Positions 1-8,407 of a stretch of DNA of 64,000 bases are shown piece after piece; the stretch's first letter is position 1; each line of letters opens with the position of its first letter. This DNA is from Mesorhizobium sp. WSM3860. GTDB lineage: Bacteria > Pseudomonadota > Alphaproteobacteria > Rhizobiales > Rhizobiaceae. The translations under genes and the position numbers were made by a program. Below the pieces are notes generated by a model, which had not been told where the DNA came from, searched no databases, and saw only the letters and a program-made list of their open reading frames with translations. The stretch spans positions 1-64,000 of the forward strand of contig NZ_NSGF01000002.1 of the NCBI RefSeq assembly GCF_002294995.1, written 5' to 3'.

Positions 1-113
1 CGCTGCGGGCTTGGTTTTTTGGGGCCCGGCGCGGGCGTTTTACCCCCCCCCTTGGGGGGGTGGGGCTCCCGCCGCGGGGTTGGGGGGGGGGGGCGGTTCG
101 GGCATGCCATCGG
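1..113. other. Low-complexity G/C homopolymer sequence at the window edge
   Basis: The first ~110 bases are runs of C and G, including one run of about twelve G, with almost no codon structure. They read like the degraded end of a contig or a collapsed hairpin. The hrpB frame passes through them and becomes proline/glycine-rich, so the apparent stop at 40-42 should not be trusted. Confidence 0.6.
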
Positions 114-1650
114 CGACCCCTCCCCGTCTCGCGCGCTGAGCGCCGCTCAGCGTGCGAGCCGACCCTCCCCGCGAGGGGGAGGGTTTGGCCAGGCGTGCGG
201 CGAGTTGCCGGGCGGCACTGGCGCGGGGCGATTTTTCCGTGCGAAAGCGGATCAGCCGCCGTTCCAAATCTGCGCTGTCGCCGCCAAGGCCGCGCTCTGT
301 CAAAAGCACGGCAAGCGTCGCGGCTTCCTGCGCCTGCCCGATCCGAGCCGCTTCTGCCACCATATGCGCGAGCCGCACCGGCAGAGCGAGCTTGCGCATC
401 TCAGCGCCCACTTCCGTCAGCCGGCCGGCGTCGTCGATAGCATGCAGCGCTTTGAGCAACACCCTCGCTTCGTTGAGCGCCGGCACCGGCGGCGAATCGA
501 GGAAGGACAGGCTCGACGGATCGGCGACGCCGAAAGCGGCGCAGTCGAGCAACATGCCGGAAAGGTCAGCCTCGAGCATTTCCGGCGGTGTAAAGGCGGG
601 CAGCGCCGCCGTCTGCTCGGCACGCCACAGGCGGATGGCGACGCCCGGCTGCGTTCGTCCGGCGCGGCCGGCCCGCTGGTCGGCGGAAGCCTTGCTGACG
701 CGCACCGTTTCCAGCCGGGTCAGGCCGCTCGCCGGCTCATAGCGCGGCAGCCGCGACAGACCGGAATCGATGACGACGCGCACGCCGTCGATGGTGATCG
801 AGGTCTCGGCGATCGAGGTCGCCAGCACGATCTTACGCCGGCCGGGCGGCGCCGGCTTGATCGCCGCGTCCTGCGCCCTGGTGTCGAGCTGGCCGTAGAG
901 CGGGACGATATCGGTGTCGGCCGCGACATTGCCCTCGAGCCGCTCCGCCGTGCGCTCGATCTCGCGCTGTCCGGGCAGGAAAGCGAGCACGCTGCCCTGC
1001 TCGATGGCTAAAGCCGAGCGAACCGCCTTGGCCATAGCATCCTCGATGGCCACGCCGGCCGGCCGCTCGTCATAGCGGATGTCCACCGGATAGGCGCGGC
1101 CCGCGCTTTCGATCACCGGCGCCCCGGCCAGGAGTTTTGCGACGCGCGCGCCGTCGAGCGTCGCCGACATCACCAGCAGGCGCAGATCCGGCCGCAATGC
1201 GCCCTGAACGTCGAGCGCCAGCGCGAGGCCGAAATCGCCGTCGAGCGAGCGCTCGTGGAACTCGTCGAAGATCACCGCGGAAACGCCGGGCAGTTCCGGA
1301 TCGTCGAGGATCATGCGCGACAGAACACCTTCGGTGACGACGAGGATCTTTGTCCGCGCCGAGGTGCGGTTTTCCATGCGCATCGCAAAGCCGACTGTAC
1401 CGCCAGGCTCCTCACCGAGAAGCTCGGCCATGCGGCGCGCCGCGGCGCGGGCCGCGAGCCGGCGCGGCTCCAGCAGCACGATCCTGCCTTCGCCGAGCCA
1501 GGGCGCGTCGAGCAGCGCCAGCGGCACCAGCGTCGTCTTGCCGGCGCCGGGAGGCGCCACTAGCACGGCGCTGTTGCGCCCGGCGAGCGCCTCGCCGAGC
1601 GCCGGCAGCACGGCGGATACCGGAAGTTCCGGCAAAATTCCTCTGTTCAT
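40..1650 (-). CDS. hrpB: ATP-dependent helicase HrpB, 3' part missing or disrupted
   Basis: DEAH-box helicase of the HrpB family. Visible motifs: Walker A APPGAGKTT (residues 32-40), DEFH box (129-132), SAT (162-164) and motif VI QRAGRAGR (326-333), so both helicase lobes are present. Family members are usually about 800 residues; this frame gives 536. Sequence is family-like to about residue 490, where it enters a palindromic repeat (114-185) and then low-complexity DNA that encodes only Pro, Gly and Ala. Either the repeat has inserted into the gene or the sequence at the window edge is faulty; the original C-terminal ~330 residues are not visible. The ATG start lies just before an EamA gene on the same strand. 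Family assignment is secure; whether the gene is intact is not. Confidence 0.9.
   Translation of the reverse strand: MNRGILPELPVSAVLPALGEALAGRNSAVLVAPPGAGKTTLVPLALLDAPWLGEGRIVLLEPRRLAARAAARRMAELLGEEPGGTVGFAMRMENRTSARTKILVVTEGVLSRMILDDPELPGVSAVIFDEFHERSLDGDFGLALALDVQGALRPDLRLLVMSATLDGARVAKLLAGAPVIESAGRAYPVDIRYDERPAGVAIEDAMAKAVRSALAIEQGSVLAFLPGQREIERTAERLEGNVAADTDIVPLYGQLDTRAQDAAIKPAPPGRRKIVLATSIAETSITIDGVRVVIDSGLSRLPRYEPASGLTRLETVRVSKASADQRAGRAGRTQPGVAIRLWRAEQTAALPAFTPPEMLEADLSGMLLDCAAFGVADPSSLSFLDSPPVPALNEARVLLKALHAIDDAGRLTEVGAEMRKLALPVRLAHMVAEAARIGQAQEAATLAVLLTERGLGGDSADLERRLIRFRTEKSPRASAARQLAARLAKPSPSRGGSARTLSGAQRARRGGVADGMPEPPPPPNPAAGAPPPQGGG
114..185. repeat. Rhizobial-type palindromic repeat inside the hrpB frame
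   Basis: Contains an imperfect palindrome built on GCGCTGAGCG and CGCTCAGCG, flanked by CCCTCCCCG-type blocks in the style of the intergenic repeats of rhizobia. Its C-rich arms resemble those of the element at 6898-7040. It is translated in the hrpB frame where the family similarity ends, so it marks an insertion or a join. Confidence 0.55.
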
Positions 1651-1702
1651 GGCGCCCGCATATCAGCGGCCAAGGTGAGCGCGCAACCTGTCCGCCAATT
1701 GC

Positions 1703-2593
1703 CTAAAGCCTGGTGCGCGTGAACGGGTTCCAGCGCACGGTGCCCAGCCGTACCTCCTCGCGAACCATGGTCAGCAGACCCGAGGCGCCGAGCACTGCAA
1801 GGCCCGCCAGCGTCAGCAGGTCGGGATCTTCCCGGAAGAACAACGAGCCCAGCACCACCGCCCAGACGATCTGCGAATAATGCGTCGGCGCGATACGGTT
1901 GGCAGGCGCGTATTTGGCCGCGACAAGCTGCAACAGCTGACCGCAGGCGGTGAAGGCGCCGGCCATGACCAGCCAGATCAACTGCTTGCCATCCGGCAAG
2001 GCGAACGACGTTGCCGCGGCACCGAGGCCATTGAAGAGCAGGCCATAGCCGACGAGCACGCCGAGCATCGTCGTGCGCTTCTCCTGCTGCGCCAGCGACC
2101 GCATCAGGATGACGCTGGCGGCGGCAAGAAAGGCGATGGCAAAGGCCGCGAGGTGGCCGAGATGAAGTTCGCGAAAACCCGGCCTGACGACCAGCATGAC
2201 GCCGGCAAAGCCGGCGACCACGGCAAGCCATCGCCACGGCCCAACCTTCTCCTTCAGGATGAGAGTGGAGAGGATGGTGACGAACAACGGCGCCAGGAAA
2301 ATCAAGGCGTAGACTTCCGCCAGCGGGATGGTGGTGAAGGCATAGACGCTGAGCACGCCCGATGCGATGCCTGCCCAGGCGCGGGCCTGCACGGCCCAGG
2401 GCCGGCTGGTGCGCCAGAAGTCGCGCCAGCGCTCATCGGCAGGCCTTGTGAAGAACAGGAAACAGCCGGCAAACAAGGTTACGAAGAAGCCGATCTCGAA
2501 GACGGTGAACTGCCCGCCCAGGCTCTTGATGACGGCGTCGCTGCATGAGTAGCTTGCATAGGCGATCAGGGCGAGCAGGATTCCGTTCGGCAC
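1703..2593 (-). CDS. EamA/DMT-family drug-metabolite transporter
   Basis: A 296-residue inner-membrane protein with about ten hydrophobic segments and the two-fold EamA repeat typical of the drug/metabolite transporter superfamily. Short charged loops such as RPADERWRDF lie between helices, and a second half begins near residue 150. Length fits the family. The ATG at 2593 lies 23 bases from the divergent deacetylase start, so both promoters must lie within or over the coding ends. Substrate cannot be told from sequence; relatives export amino acids, nucleosides or other small metabolites. Confidence 0.85.
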   Translation of the reverse strand: MPNGILLALIAYASYSCSDAVIKSLGGQFTVFEIGFFVTLFAGCFLFFTRPADERWRDFWRTSRPWAVQARAWAGIASGVLSVYAFTTIPLAEVYALIFLAPLFVTILSTLILKEKVGPWRWLAVVAGFAGVMLVVRPGFRELHLGHLAAFAIAFLAAASVILMRSLAQQEKRTTMLGVLVGYGLLFNGLGAAATSFALPDGKQLIWLVMAGAFTACGQLLQLVAAKYAPANRIAPTHYSQIVWAVVLGSLFFREDPDLLTLAGLAVLGASGLLTMVREEVRLGTVRWNPFTRTRL

Positions 2594-2616
2594 GTTCCGT
2601 TTCCGGGAGAGTAGAA

Positions 2617-3306
2617 GTGAAGATACTGGCGCTGGGGGCTCATCCCGACGATATCGAGATATTCATGTTCGGTACGATGGCCGCCTATGCGGCGCTAGGC
2701 GCAGAGCTGACTTTTGCGATAGCCACCGACGGCGCCAAGGGCGGCAAGGGCGATCCGGAGGCGCTTGTCAAAATCCGGCGCGAGGAAGCCGCCGAAGCGG
2801 CCGGCCTGCTCGGCGTCACGCCGCGTTTCCTCGATTTCCTCGACGGCGCGCTGGTTGCGGATGCCGCATTGATCGGCGCACTCAAGGCGCTGATCGGCGA
2901 GGTGCAACCCGATCTGGCGATCACGCATGCGCCGAACGACTATCACGGCGACCACCGCGCGCTGTCGGATGGCGTGCGCATCGCGGCGTCCTTCGCGGTG
3001 CCGGTGCTGCAGGCCGACACGCTCGGCGGCACCGGTTTTTCGCCGACGCATTACGTCGACATTTCCAGCCACTGGGACCTCAAGGCGCAGGCGATTCTCG
3101 CGCATCGCTCACAGGCGCCCGAGCATTATCTCAACGGTGCGCGCACGCAGAACGAATTCCGCGCCGGCCAATGCAACGGCGCGCCCGGCGCGCTGGCCGA
3201 GGCGTTCCGGTTCGAGCCCATCTTCCCCTTTGCCGACATTCGCGAGCTGCTGCCTCCGGCGCCGCCGATCCGGCCGGTCACGGTGAGCCCGAAGATCGTC
3301 AAGTAG
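2617..3306 (+). CDS. PIG-L (LmbE) family deacetylase
   Basis: Zinc-dependent N-acetyl-sugar deacetylase fold. The N-terminus MKILALGAHPDDIE carries the AHPDD metal-binding motif, and HAPNDYHGDH supplies the distal H-x-x-H-type motif. The GTG at 2617 is chosen because it follows GGGAGA at 2605-2610 and puts the beta strand of the AHPDD motif right at the N-terminus; the longer frame from 2545 would overlap the divergent transporter. The product is 229 residues, normal for the family. Substrate is unknown; relatives act on GlcNAc-phosphatidylinositol, mycothiol precursors or bacillithiol intermediates. Confidence 0.85.
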   Translation: MKILALGAHPDDIEIFMFGTMAAYAALGAELTFAIATDGAKGGKGDPEALVKIRREEAAEAAGLLGVTPRFLDFLDGALVADAALIGALKALIGEVQPDLAITHAPNDYHGDHRALSDGVRIAASFAVPVLQADTLGGTGFSPTHYVDISSHWDLKAQAILAHRSQAPEHYLNGARTQNEFRAGQCNGAPGALAEAFRFEPIFPFADIRELLPPAPPIRPVTVSPKIVK

Positions 3307-3379
3307 CCGGCTGAAGCACGAGCCGCCGAGGCGGCCGACAACTATTTCCCAACGATTTCAAGCACCGCTTTCGTCATGT

Positions 3380-3391
3380 TGCGGCGCAGCA
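3380..3391 (+). promoter_or_regulatory. PhaR/AniA-like site upstream of the ABC operon
   Basis: TGCGGCGCAGCA matches TGCRNYGCASMA exactly, the motif I recall for PhaR of Bradyrhizobium. It lies 157 bases upstream of the binding-protein start and just before the candidate operator at 3409-3446. It is the least convincing of the seven sites because it lacks the flanking T-rich stretch. Confidence 0.35.
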
Positions 3392-3408
3392 ACGATTTCG
3401 CTTGCGTT

Positions 3409-3446
3409 GTTTAGTAAAAAGAGCATCACTAAACAAATTACTAAAC
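3409..3446. promoter_or_regulatory. Candidate operator: GTTTAGT and two ACTAAAC half sites
   Basis: GTTTAGT (3409-3415) faces ACTAAAC (3428-3434), which is repeated directly at 3440-3446. This AT-rich block stands out in GC-rich sequence about 100 bases upstream of the sugar-binding-protein gene. Such arrays are typical operators of LacI or ROK-type sugar repressors; no such regulator lies in the window beside it, so the partner protein is inferred. Confidence 0.55.
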
Positions 3447-3548
3447 ACCGGCGGCGCAGCGCGCGCCATGTTCAGACCCTCGGAGGAGCGAGGGGTGAGG
3501 GCTTTTGAAACCGTCATCCGGACGCGTTTCGCAAATGGGAGGTAAGGC

Positions 3549-4880
3549 ATGAAATCGACCTTGAAACTGGCGTTGGGACTGGCCTCGGCGGCACTCGCGT
3601 CGACCGCCGTCTCGAACGCCGCGCATGCGGAAGACCTGACGCTTTGCTGGGCGGCCTGGGATCCGGCCAACGCGCTCGTGGAACTGTCCAAGGACTTCAC
3701 CAAGGAAACCGGCATCGGCATGAAGTTCGAATTCGTGCCGTGGACCAACTATGCCGACCGTTTCCTCAACGAGCTGAACTCACACGGCAAGCTCTGCGAC
3801 CTGATCATCGGCGACAGCCAGTGGATCGGCGGCGCGGCCGAGAACGGTCATTACGTCAAGCTGAACGACTTCTTCGACAAGGAGAAGATCAGCATGGACG
3901 ACTTCGTGCCGGCGACCGTGGTCGGCTATTCCGAATGGCCGAAGAACACGCCGAACTACTGGGCGCTGCCGGCCATGGGCGACGTGGTCGGCTGGACGTA
4001 TCGCAAGGACTGGTTCTCGCGGCCGGAGCTGCAGAAAGAGTTCAAGGAGAAGTATGGCTGGGACCTCGCCCCGCCGACGACCTTCGACCAGCTGAAGCAG
4101 ATCGCCGAGTTCTTCCAGAAGCGGCAGATCGACGGCAAGACCGTCTACGGCGCCTCGATCTACACCGAGCGCGGCTCGGAAGGCATCACCATGGGCGCCA
4201 TGGACGTGCTCTACAGCTACGGGTTCCAGTACGAGAACCCGAAGAAGCCCTATGAGATGGACGGCTTCGTCAATTCCGAGAAGTCGGTGAAGGGGCTGGA
4301 ATTCTACAAGGCGCTCTATGATTGCTGCACGCCGCCCGGCGCCTCCAACAGCTACATGGGCGAAGGCGTCGACGCCTTCAAATCCGGCCAGGTGGCAATG
4401 CACATGAACTTCGCCTTCACCTGGCCCGGTCTGCAGAAGGACGAGAATGTCGGTGGCGACAAGATCGGTTACTTCGTCAATCCGAAAGGTCCCGACGGCA
4501 ACCAGTTCGCACAGCTCGGCGGCCAGGGCATCTCGGTGGTGTCCTATTCCGACAAGCAGGAATCGGCGCTGAAATACATCAAGTGGTTCGCCAACAAGGA
4601 CGTGCAGGCCAAGTGGTGGACGCTCGGCGGCTATTCCTGCCTGAACTCCGTCGTCAAGGATCCGAAGTTCCCGTCCAGCCAGCCCTATGCGCAGGCCTTC
4701 CTCGACTCCATGGCGATCGTAAAGGACTTCTGGGCAGAGCCGAGCTACGCACCGCTGCTGCAGGCCTCGCAAAAACGCTTCCACGATTATGTCGTCGCCG
4801 GCCAGGGCTCGCCCAAGGATGCACTGGACGGCCTCGTCAAGGACTGGACGCAGATCTTCCAGGACGACGGCAAGATGTAA
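3549..4880 (+). CDS. Carbohydrate ABC transporter substrate-binding protein
   Basis: Periplasmic binding protein of the family-1 sugar type, 443 residues. A Sec signal peptide covers residues 1-27 (cleavage likely after NAAHA), followed directly by the mature domain (LTLCWAAWDPANAL). A strong Shine-Dalgarno (GGGAGGTAAGG) precedes ATG 3549. It is the first gene of a long operon with two permeases, a small membrane protein, two ATPases and dihydroxyacetone-kinase genes. The context suggests uptake of a sugar or polyol broken down to dihydroxyacetone, erythrulose or a related ketose; the ligand cannot be read from the sequence. Confidence 0.9.
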   Translation: MKSTLKLALGLASAALASTAVSNAAHAEDLTLCWAAWDPANALVELSKDFTKETGIGMKFEFVPWTNYADRFLNELNSHGKLCDLIIGDSQWIGGAAENGHYVKLNDFFDKEKISMDDFVPATVVGYSEWPKNTPNYWALPAMGDVVGWTYRKDWFSRPELQKEFKEKYGWDLAPPTTFDQLKQIAEFFQKRQIDGKTVYGASIYTERGSEGITMGAMDVLYSYGFQYENPKKPYEMDGFVNSEKSVKGLEFYKALYDCCTPPGASNSYMGEGVDAFKSGQVAMHMNFAFTWPGLQKDENVGGDKIGYFVNPKGPDGNQFAQLGGQGISVVSYSDKQESALKYIKWFANKDVQAKWWTLGGYSCLNSVVKDPKFPSSQPYAQAFLDSMAIVKDFWAEPSYAPLLQASQKRFHDYVVAGQGSPKDALDGLVKDWTQIFQDDGKM

Positions 4881-4897
4881 GGCTCCTCCCGAGCAGG

Positions 4898-4929
4898 TGC
4901 GTCCCGTGCCGCCCTTGGCACGGGACGCA
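4898..4929 (+). promoter_or_regulatory. Perfect 13-bp stem-loop after the binding-protein gene
   Basis: TGCGTCCCGTGCC (4898-4910) and its exact complement (4917-4929) enclose a 6-base loop. No U-tract follows, so this is more likely an mRNA-stabilising or partial-termination hairpin, which raises binding-protein output relative to the membrane genes downstream, a common design in ABC operons. Confidence 0.75.
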
Positions 4930-4961
4930 GTTCAGATAAATTCCAGCGCCGAGACTGACCA

Positions 4962-5930
4962 GTGACCGATGCAGGACTAACCATGCTCAATCGGACCGCG
5001 GACAACGTCGCCCGGGCCACACCGGAGCCGTTGGCCAAGAGGATCCGAGGCATCAGCGACAAGGGCCTCGCCTGGCTGTTCATTTCGCCGACGATCCTTC
5101 TGCTTTTGGCCATCAACATCTTCCCGCTGTTCTGGGCGATCTACCTCTCCTTCACCAATTACCGCGCCAACCGCCCGAACGAAGTGGTGAAGAATCTCGG
5201 GCTTTCCAACTACCGGCGCATCCTAGGCGACCAGGACATCTGGATCGCCATGCAGACGACGGCGCATTTCGTCTTCTGGACGATCCTGCTGCAGACGGTG
5301 ATCGGCTTTACGCTCGCCTGGCTAATCGACCGGAAATTCCGCGGCCACGCCTTCTGGACCACCATCATCCTGGTGCCGATGATGCTGTCGCCGGCGGTGG
5401 TCGGCAATTTCTGGCGCTTCCTCTACGAGCCGCAGATCGGGCTGTTCGCCTATGCGGTCTCGTTCCTCAGCGGCATCCCGCCGACGAATGTCCAGATGCT
5501 GTCCAATGTCGAACTGGCGCCATGGGCGATCATCATCGTCGACACCTGGATGTGGACGCCTTACGTGATGCTGATCTGCCTCGCGGGCCTGCGCTCCATC
5601 CCCGAATACATCTATGAAGCGGCGGAAGTCGACCGCGCCTCCAACTGGCGGCAGTTCTGGTCGATCACGCTGCCGATGGCGCTGCCCTTCATCATGCTGG
5701 CGGTGCTGTTCCGCGGCATCGAGAACTTCAAGATGTTCGACATGGTCAACCTGCTCACCGGCGGCGGACCGGGCTCGACCACCGAGGTCGCCTCGATCAC
5801 GCTGAAGCGGCAGGCCTTCGAAAGTTGGCGCACCGGCTATTCCTCGGCCTTCGCCATCATCCTGTTCGTCGCGGTGTTTGGCCTTGCCAACATCTACGTC
5901 AAGGCGCTCAACAAGGTGAAGCAGAGATGA
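4962..5930 (+). CDS. Sugar ABC transporter permease (MalF type)
   Basis: Inner-membrane permease, 322 residues from GTG 4962 (an ATG at 4983 is the alternative start). The N-terminal cytoplasmic stretch of ~30 residues is followed by six hydrophobic segments. The EAA loop EYIYEAAEVDRASNWRQF, about 90 residues from the C-terminus, is the coupling helix that contacts the ATPases. It overlaps the next gene by ATGA, a sign of translational coupling. It pairs with the second permease as a heterodimer. Confidence 0.9.
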   Translation: MTDAGLTMLNRTADNVARATPEPLAKRIRGISDKGLAWLFISPTILLLLAINIFPLFWAIYLSFTNYRANRPNEVVKNLGLSNYRRILGDQDIWIAMQTTAHFVFWTILLQTVIGFTLAWLIDRKFRGHAFWTTIILVPMMLSPAVVGNFWRFLYEPQIGLFAYAVSFLSGIPPTNVQMLSNVELAPWAIIIVDTWMWTPYVMLICLAGLRSIPEYIYEAAEVDRASNWRQFWSITLPMALPFIMLAVLFRGIENFKMFDMVNLLTGGGPGSTTEVASITLKRQAFESWRTGYSSAFAIILFVAVFGLANIYVKALNKVKQR

Positions 5931-6877
5931 GCCTGACCACCGCCCATTCGGTCGTCGCACCGTCGACCAACTCGAAGCGGATCGCCGGCGTGCTCGTCGT
6001 CGGCTACGCGCTGATTTCGATCGTGCCGCTGCTCTGGATCTTCGCCACCAGCTTCAAGACGCCGCCGGATTCGATCGCCTATCCGCCGAAGATCGTCTTC
6101 CAGCCGAGCATCGAGGGCTACTGCAACCTGTTCACAACCCGCACCAGGCAGACGCCGGAATACATCAACTCGCTCGGACCGGCGACCGGCTTCTGCGACG
6201 AGACGGTGCGCAAGCGCAACATGGTGATCGCCGGGCCTTCGAACTTCCTGCCGCGCTTCGTCAACTCGCTGATCATCGCCTTCGGCTCGACCTTCTGCGC
6301 GGTGTTCCTCGGCACGCTGTCGGCCTATGGCTTCTCGCGCTTCAAGGTGCCTTTGGCAGACGACCTCCTGTTCTTCATCCTGTCGACGCGCATGATGCCG
6401 CCGATCGCCGTCGCGATCCCGATCTACCTGATGTACCGCGAGCTCGGCCTTTCCGACACCGCACTCGGCATGATCCTGCTCTACACCGCGGTGAACGTCT
6501 CGCTGGCGGTCTGGCTGCTCAAGGGCTTCATCGACGAGATCCCGCGCGAATACGAGGAAGCGGCGATGATCGACGGCTATACGCGGCTGCAGGCCTTCTG
6601 GCGCACCGTGCTGCCGCAGGCCACCACCGGCATTGCCGCGACCGCCATCTTCTGCCTGATCTTCGCCTGGAACGAATATGCCTTCGCAGCACTTCTGACC
6701 TCCGGCACGGCGCAGACGGCGCCGCCCTTCATCCCGACCATCATCGGCGAGGGCGGCCAGGACTGGCCGGCCGTGGCCGCCGGCACGACGATCTTCCTGG
6801 TGCCGATCCTGGTCTTCACCATCCTGCTCCGCAAGCAATTGCTGCGCGGCATCACCTTCGGCGCGGTGCGCAAATGA
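5927..6877 (+). CDS. Carbohydrate ABC transporter permease (MalG type)
   Basis: The second membrane subunit, 316 residues. The ATG at 5927 overlaps the upstream stop as ATGA, which is why the longer frame from 5825 is rejected. Six membrane segments are expected; the coupling motif is EYEEAAMIDGYTRLQAFWRT. A long periplasmic loop after the first helix (about residues 45-100, with Cys in GYCNLF and TGFCDET) is larger than usual for MalG and may hold a disulfide. It is followed by a palindromic repeat before the rest of the operon. Confidence 0.9.
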   Translation: MSLTTAHSVVAPSTNSKRIAGVLVVGYALISIVPLLWIFATSFKTPPDSIAYPPKIVFQPSIEGYCNLFTTRTRQTPEYINSLGPATGFCDETVRKRNMVIAGPSNFLPRFVNSLIIAFGSTFCAVFLGTLSAYGFSRFKVPLADDLLFFILSTRMMPPIAVAIPIYLMYRELGLSDTALGMILLYTAVNVSLAVWLLKGFIDEIPREYEEAAMIDGYTRLQAFWRTVLPQATTGIAATAIFCLIFAWNEYAFAALLTSGTAQTAPPFIPTIIGEGGQDWPAVAAGTTIFLVPILVFTILLRKQLLRGITFGAVRK

Positions 6878-6897
6878 TTGATGTGGGAACAAGTCGA

Positions 6898-7040
6898 CCC
6901 CCACTCCGTCGAGCTTCGCTCGACACCTCTCCCCCGATCGACGGGGTAGAGGAAGGGCGCGAACTTCATTCAGCCAGGCTCCCTTCCTCTCCCTCCGGAG
7001 GGGGGAGAGGTGGCGCTGCGAAGCAGCGACGGAGTGGGGG
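6898..7040. repeat. Inverted-repeat element between transporter genes
   Basis: The left arm (6898-6935) begins CCCCCACTCCGTCG and ends ACCTCTCCCCC; the right arm (7001-7040) is its approximate reverse complement, beginning GGGGGAGAGG and ending CGGAGTGGGGG. A second internal pair (CTAGAGGAAGGG-like and CCCTTCCTCTCC) lies between. This is the architecture of the mosaic intergenic repeats of rhizobia. It sits within the operon without breaking any gene. Confidence 0.8.
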
Positions 7041-7094
7041 AACCACCTGGCAACCATCTCTCCCCGTAAACGAGGAGAAGGAAGGGAGGAACGC

Positions 7095-7298
7095 ATGAGC
7101 CGCACGGTTGTCTCCAAGCGCTCCTCTTGGCCACGCTGGGCAAGACGCCGCCTGATGGAAAACATCGCCACGGCGATCATCGCCATCGGCTTCCTGATGC
7201 TGTTCCAGCCCTTCGCGCTGTCGCTCTACAGCTATTCCTTCGTCACCATGCTCGCCGGCACCGCCATGTTCATCGTCGTCTCGAAATTCCCGGAATAG
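7095..7298 (+). CDS. Small membrane protein of the ABC operon
   Basis: A 67-residue protein with a strong ribosome site (GGGAGG) before ATG 7095. A basic N-terminus (RTVVSKRSSWPRWARRR) precedes two hydrophobic segments (about residues 23-40 and 44-62) and a short SKFPE tail. It lies between permeases and ATPases, 2 bases before the first ATPase. Its position and size recall the small unknown subunit (GlpU) of rhizobial glycerol ABC systems that also have two ATPases, but sequence identity to GlpU is not claimed. It may be an accessory subunit. Confidence 0.7.
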   Translation: MSRTVVSKRSSWPRWARRRLMENIATAIIAIGFLMLFQPFALSLYSYSFVTMLAGTAMFIVVSKFPE

Positions 7299-7300
7299 AA

Positions 7301-8407
7301 ATGGCCGAGATCCGCGTTCAGAACCTGAGGAAAGCCTTCGGCGAGTTCGTCGCCGTGCAGGATTCCAACTTCGTCGTCGAGGACGGCGAGTTCTTCGTCA
7401 TGCTCGGGCCTTCCGGCTGCGGCAAGACGACGACGCTCCGCATGATCGCCGGCCTGGAACTGCCGACCGGCGGCAAGATCTTGCTCGGCGGCGAGGACGT
7501 CACCATGCGCCGGGCGCGCGAGCGCGACATCGCCTTCGTCTTCCAGCTCTTCGCGCTCTATCCGCATATGAATGTGCGCAAGAACATCGGCTTCCCGCTC
7601 TTGGCGCAAGGCATGGCGTCGGCCGAGATCCGCGCCCGCGTTGACGAAACCGCGAAACTCCTGCGCATCGACCATCTGCTCGACAAGTCGGTCTCCGGGC
7701 TTGCCGGCGGCGACCGCCAGCGTGTCGCACTCGGCCGCGCCATCGTGCGGCGTCCAAAGTGTTTCCTCATGGACGAGCCGCTCGGCACGCTTGATACGGA
7801 ATTCCGCGATCTGATGGTCCACGAGCTGCGCGAGCTGCACAACCGCATCCACGCCACCACCGTCTATGTCACGCACGACCAGATGGAAGCGATGTCGATG
7901 GCCGACAAGATCGCGGTGATGAACCATGGCGTCATCGAGCAGTTCGGCAGCCCGCGCGAAATCTACGACCGCCCGGCGACGATGTTCGTCGCCGAGTTCA
8001 TCGGCTCGCCGCCGATGAACTTCCTCAAGTTCGGCGGCGGCCTCGCGAAGGGTGCGAAAGAGATCGTCGTGCAGGGTGCCAGGGTGACGGTGCCGGAAGT
8101 GCGCGAGGATGTGGCGCCGGCCGACATGGCGCTCGGCATCCGGCCAGAGCACATCCGCTTCGACGACGCCTCGAAGCTGCGCGGCGCGATCTACGGCACC
8201 GAATATCTCGGCACCACGCAGATCGTCGCCGTCGAGACCGCCGACGGCATCATCAAGGCCCGTGTGGCCGCCGGCATCCATCTGAGCCCCGGTGAGCAGG
8301 TGGGGCTGGCGCTGAGCAGCGCGCGGCTGTCGCTGTTCGAGAAAGGCACTGGACGCGCGGTGAAAACCGCCATGTACGAGCAGACAGCGGAGGCGCGCCA
8401 TGGCTGA
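7301..8407 (+). CDS. ABC transporter ATPase with altered signature motif
   Basis: Sugar-type (UgpC/MalK-like) ATPase of 368 residues; the ATG at 7301 is used because the N-terminus MAEIRVQNLRKAFG is the family start. Walker A GPSGCGKTT (36-44), Q-loop FQLFALYPH, Walker B CFLMDEP, and switch histidine VTHDQ are intact. The signature reads LAGGDRQR (about 134-141) instead of LSGGQQQR. The C-terminal TOBE region runs from about residue 235. It overlaps the second ATPase by 8 bases. Two different ATPases imply a heterodimer with two unequal nucleotide sites. Confidence 0.9.
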   Translation: MAEIRVQNLRKAFGEFVAVQDSNFVVEDGEFFVMLGPSGCGKTTTLRMIAGLELPTGGKILLGGEDVTMRRARERDIAFVFQLFALYPHMNVRKNIGFPLLAQGMASAEIRARVDETAKLLRIDHLLDKSVSGLAGGDRQRVALGRAIVRRPKCFLMDEPLGTLDTEFRDLMVHELRELHNRIHATTVYVTHDQMEAMSMADKIAVMNHGVIEQFGSPREIYDRPATMFVAEFIGSPPMNFLKFGGGLAKGAKEIVVQGARVTVPEVREDVAPADMALGIRPEHIRFDDASKLRGAIYGTEYLGTTQIVAVETADGIIKARVAAGIHLSPGEQVGLALSSARLSLFEKGTGRAVKTAMYEQTAEARHG

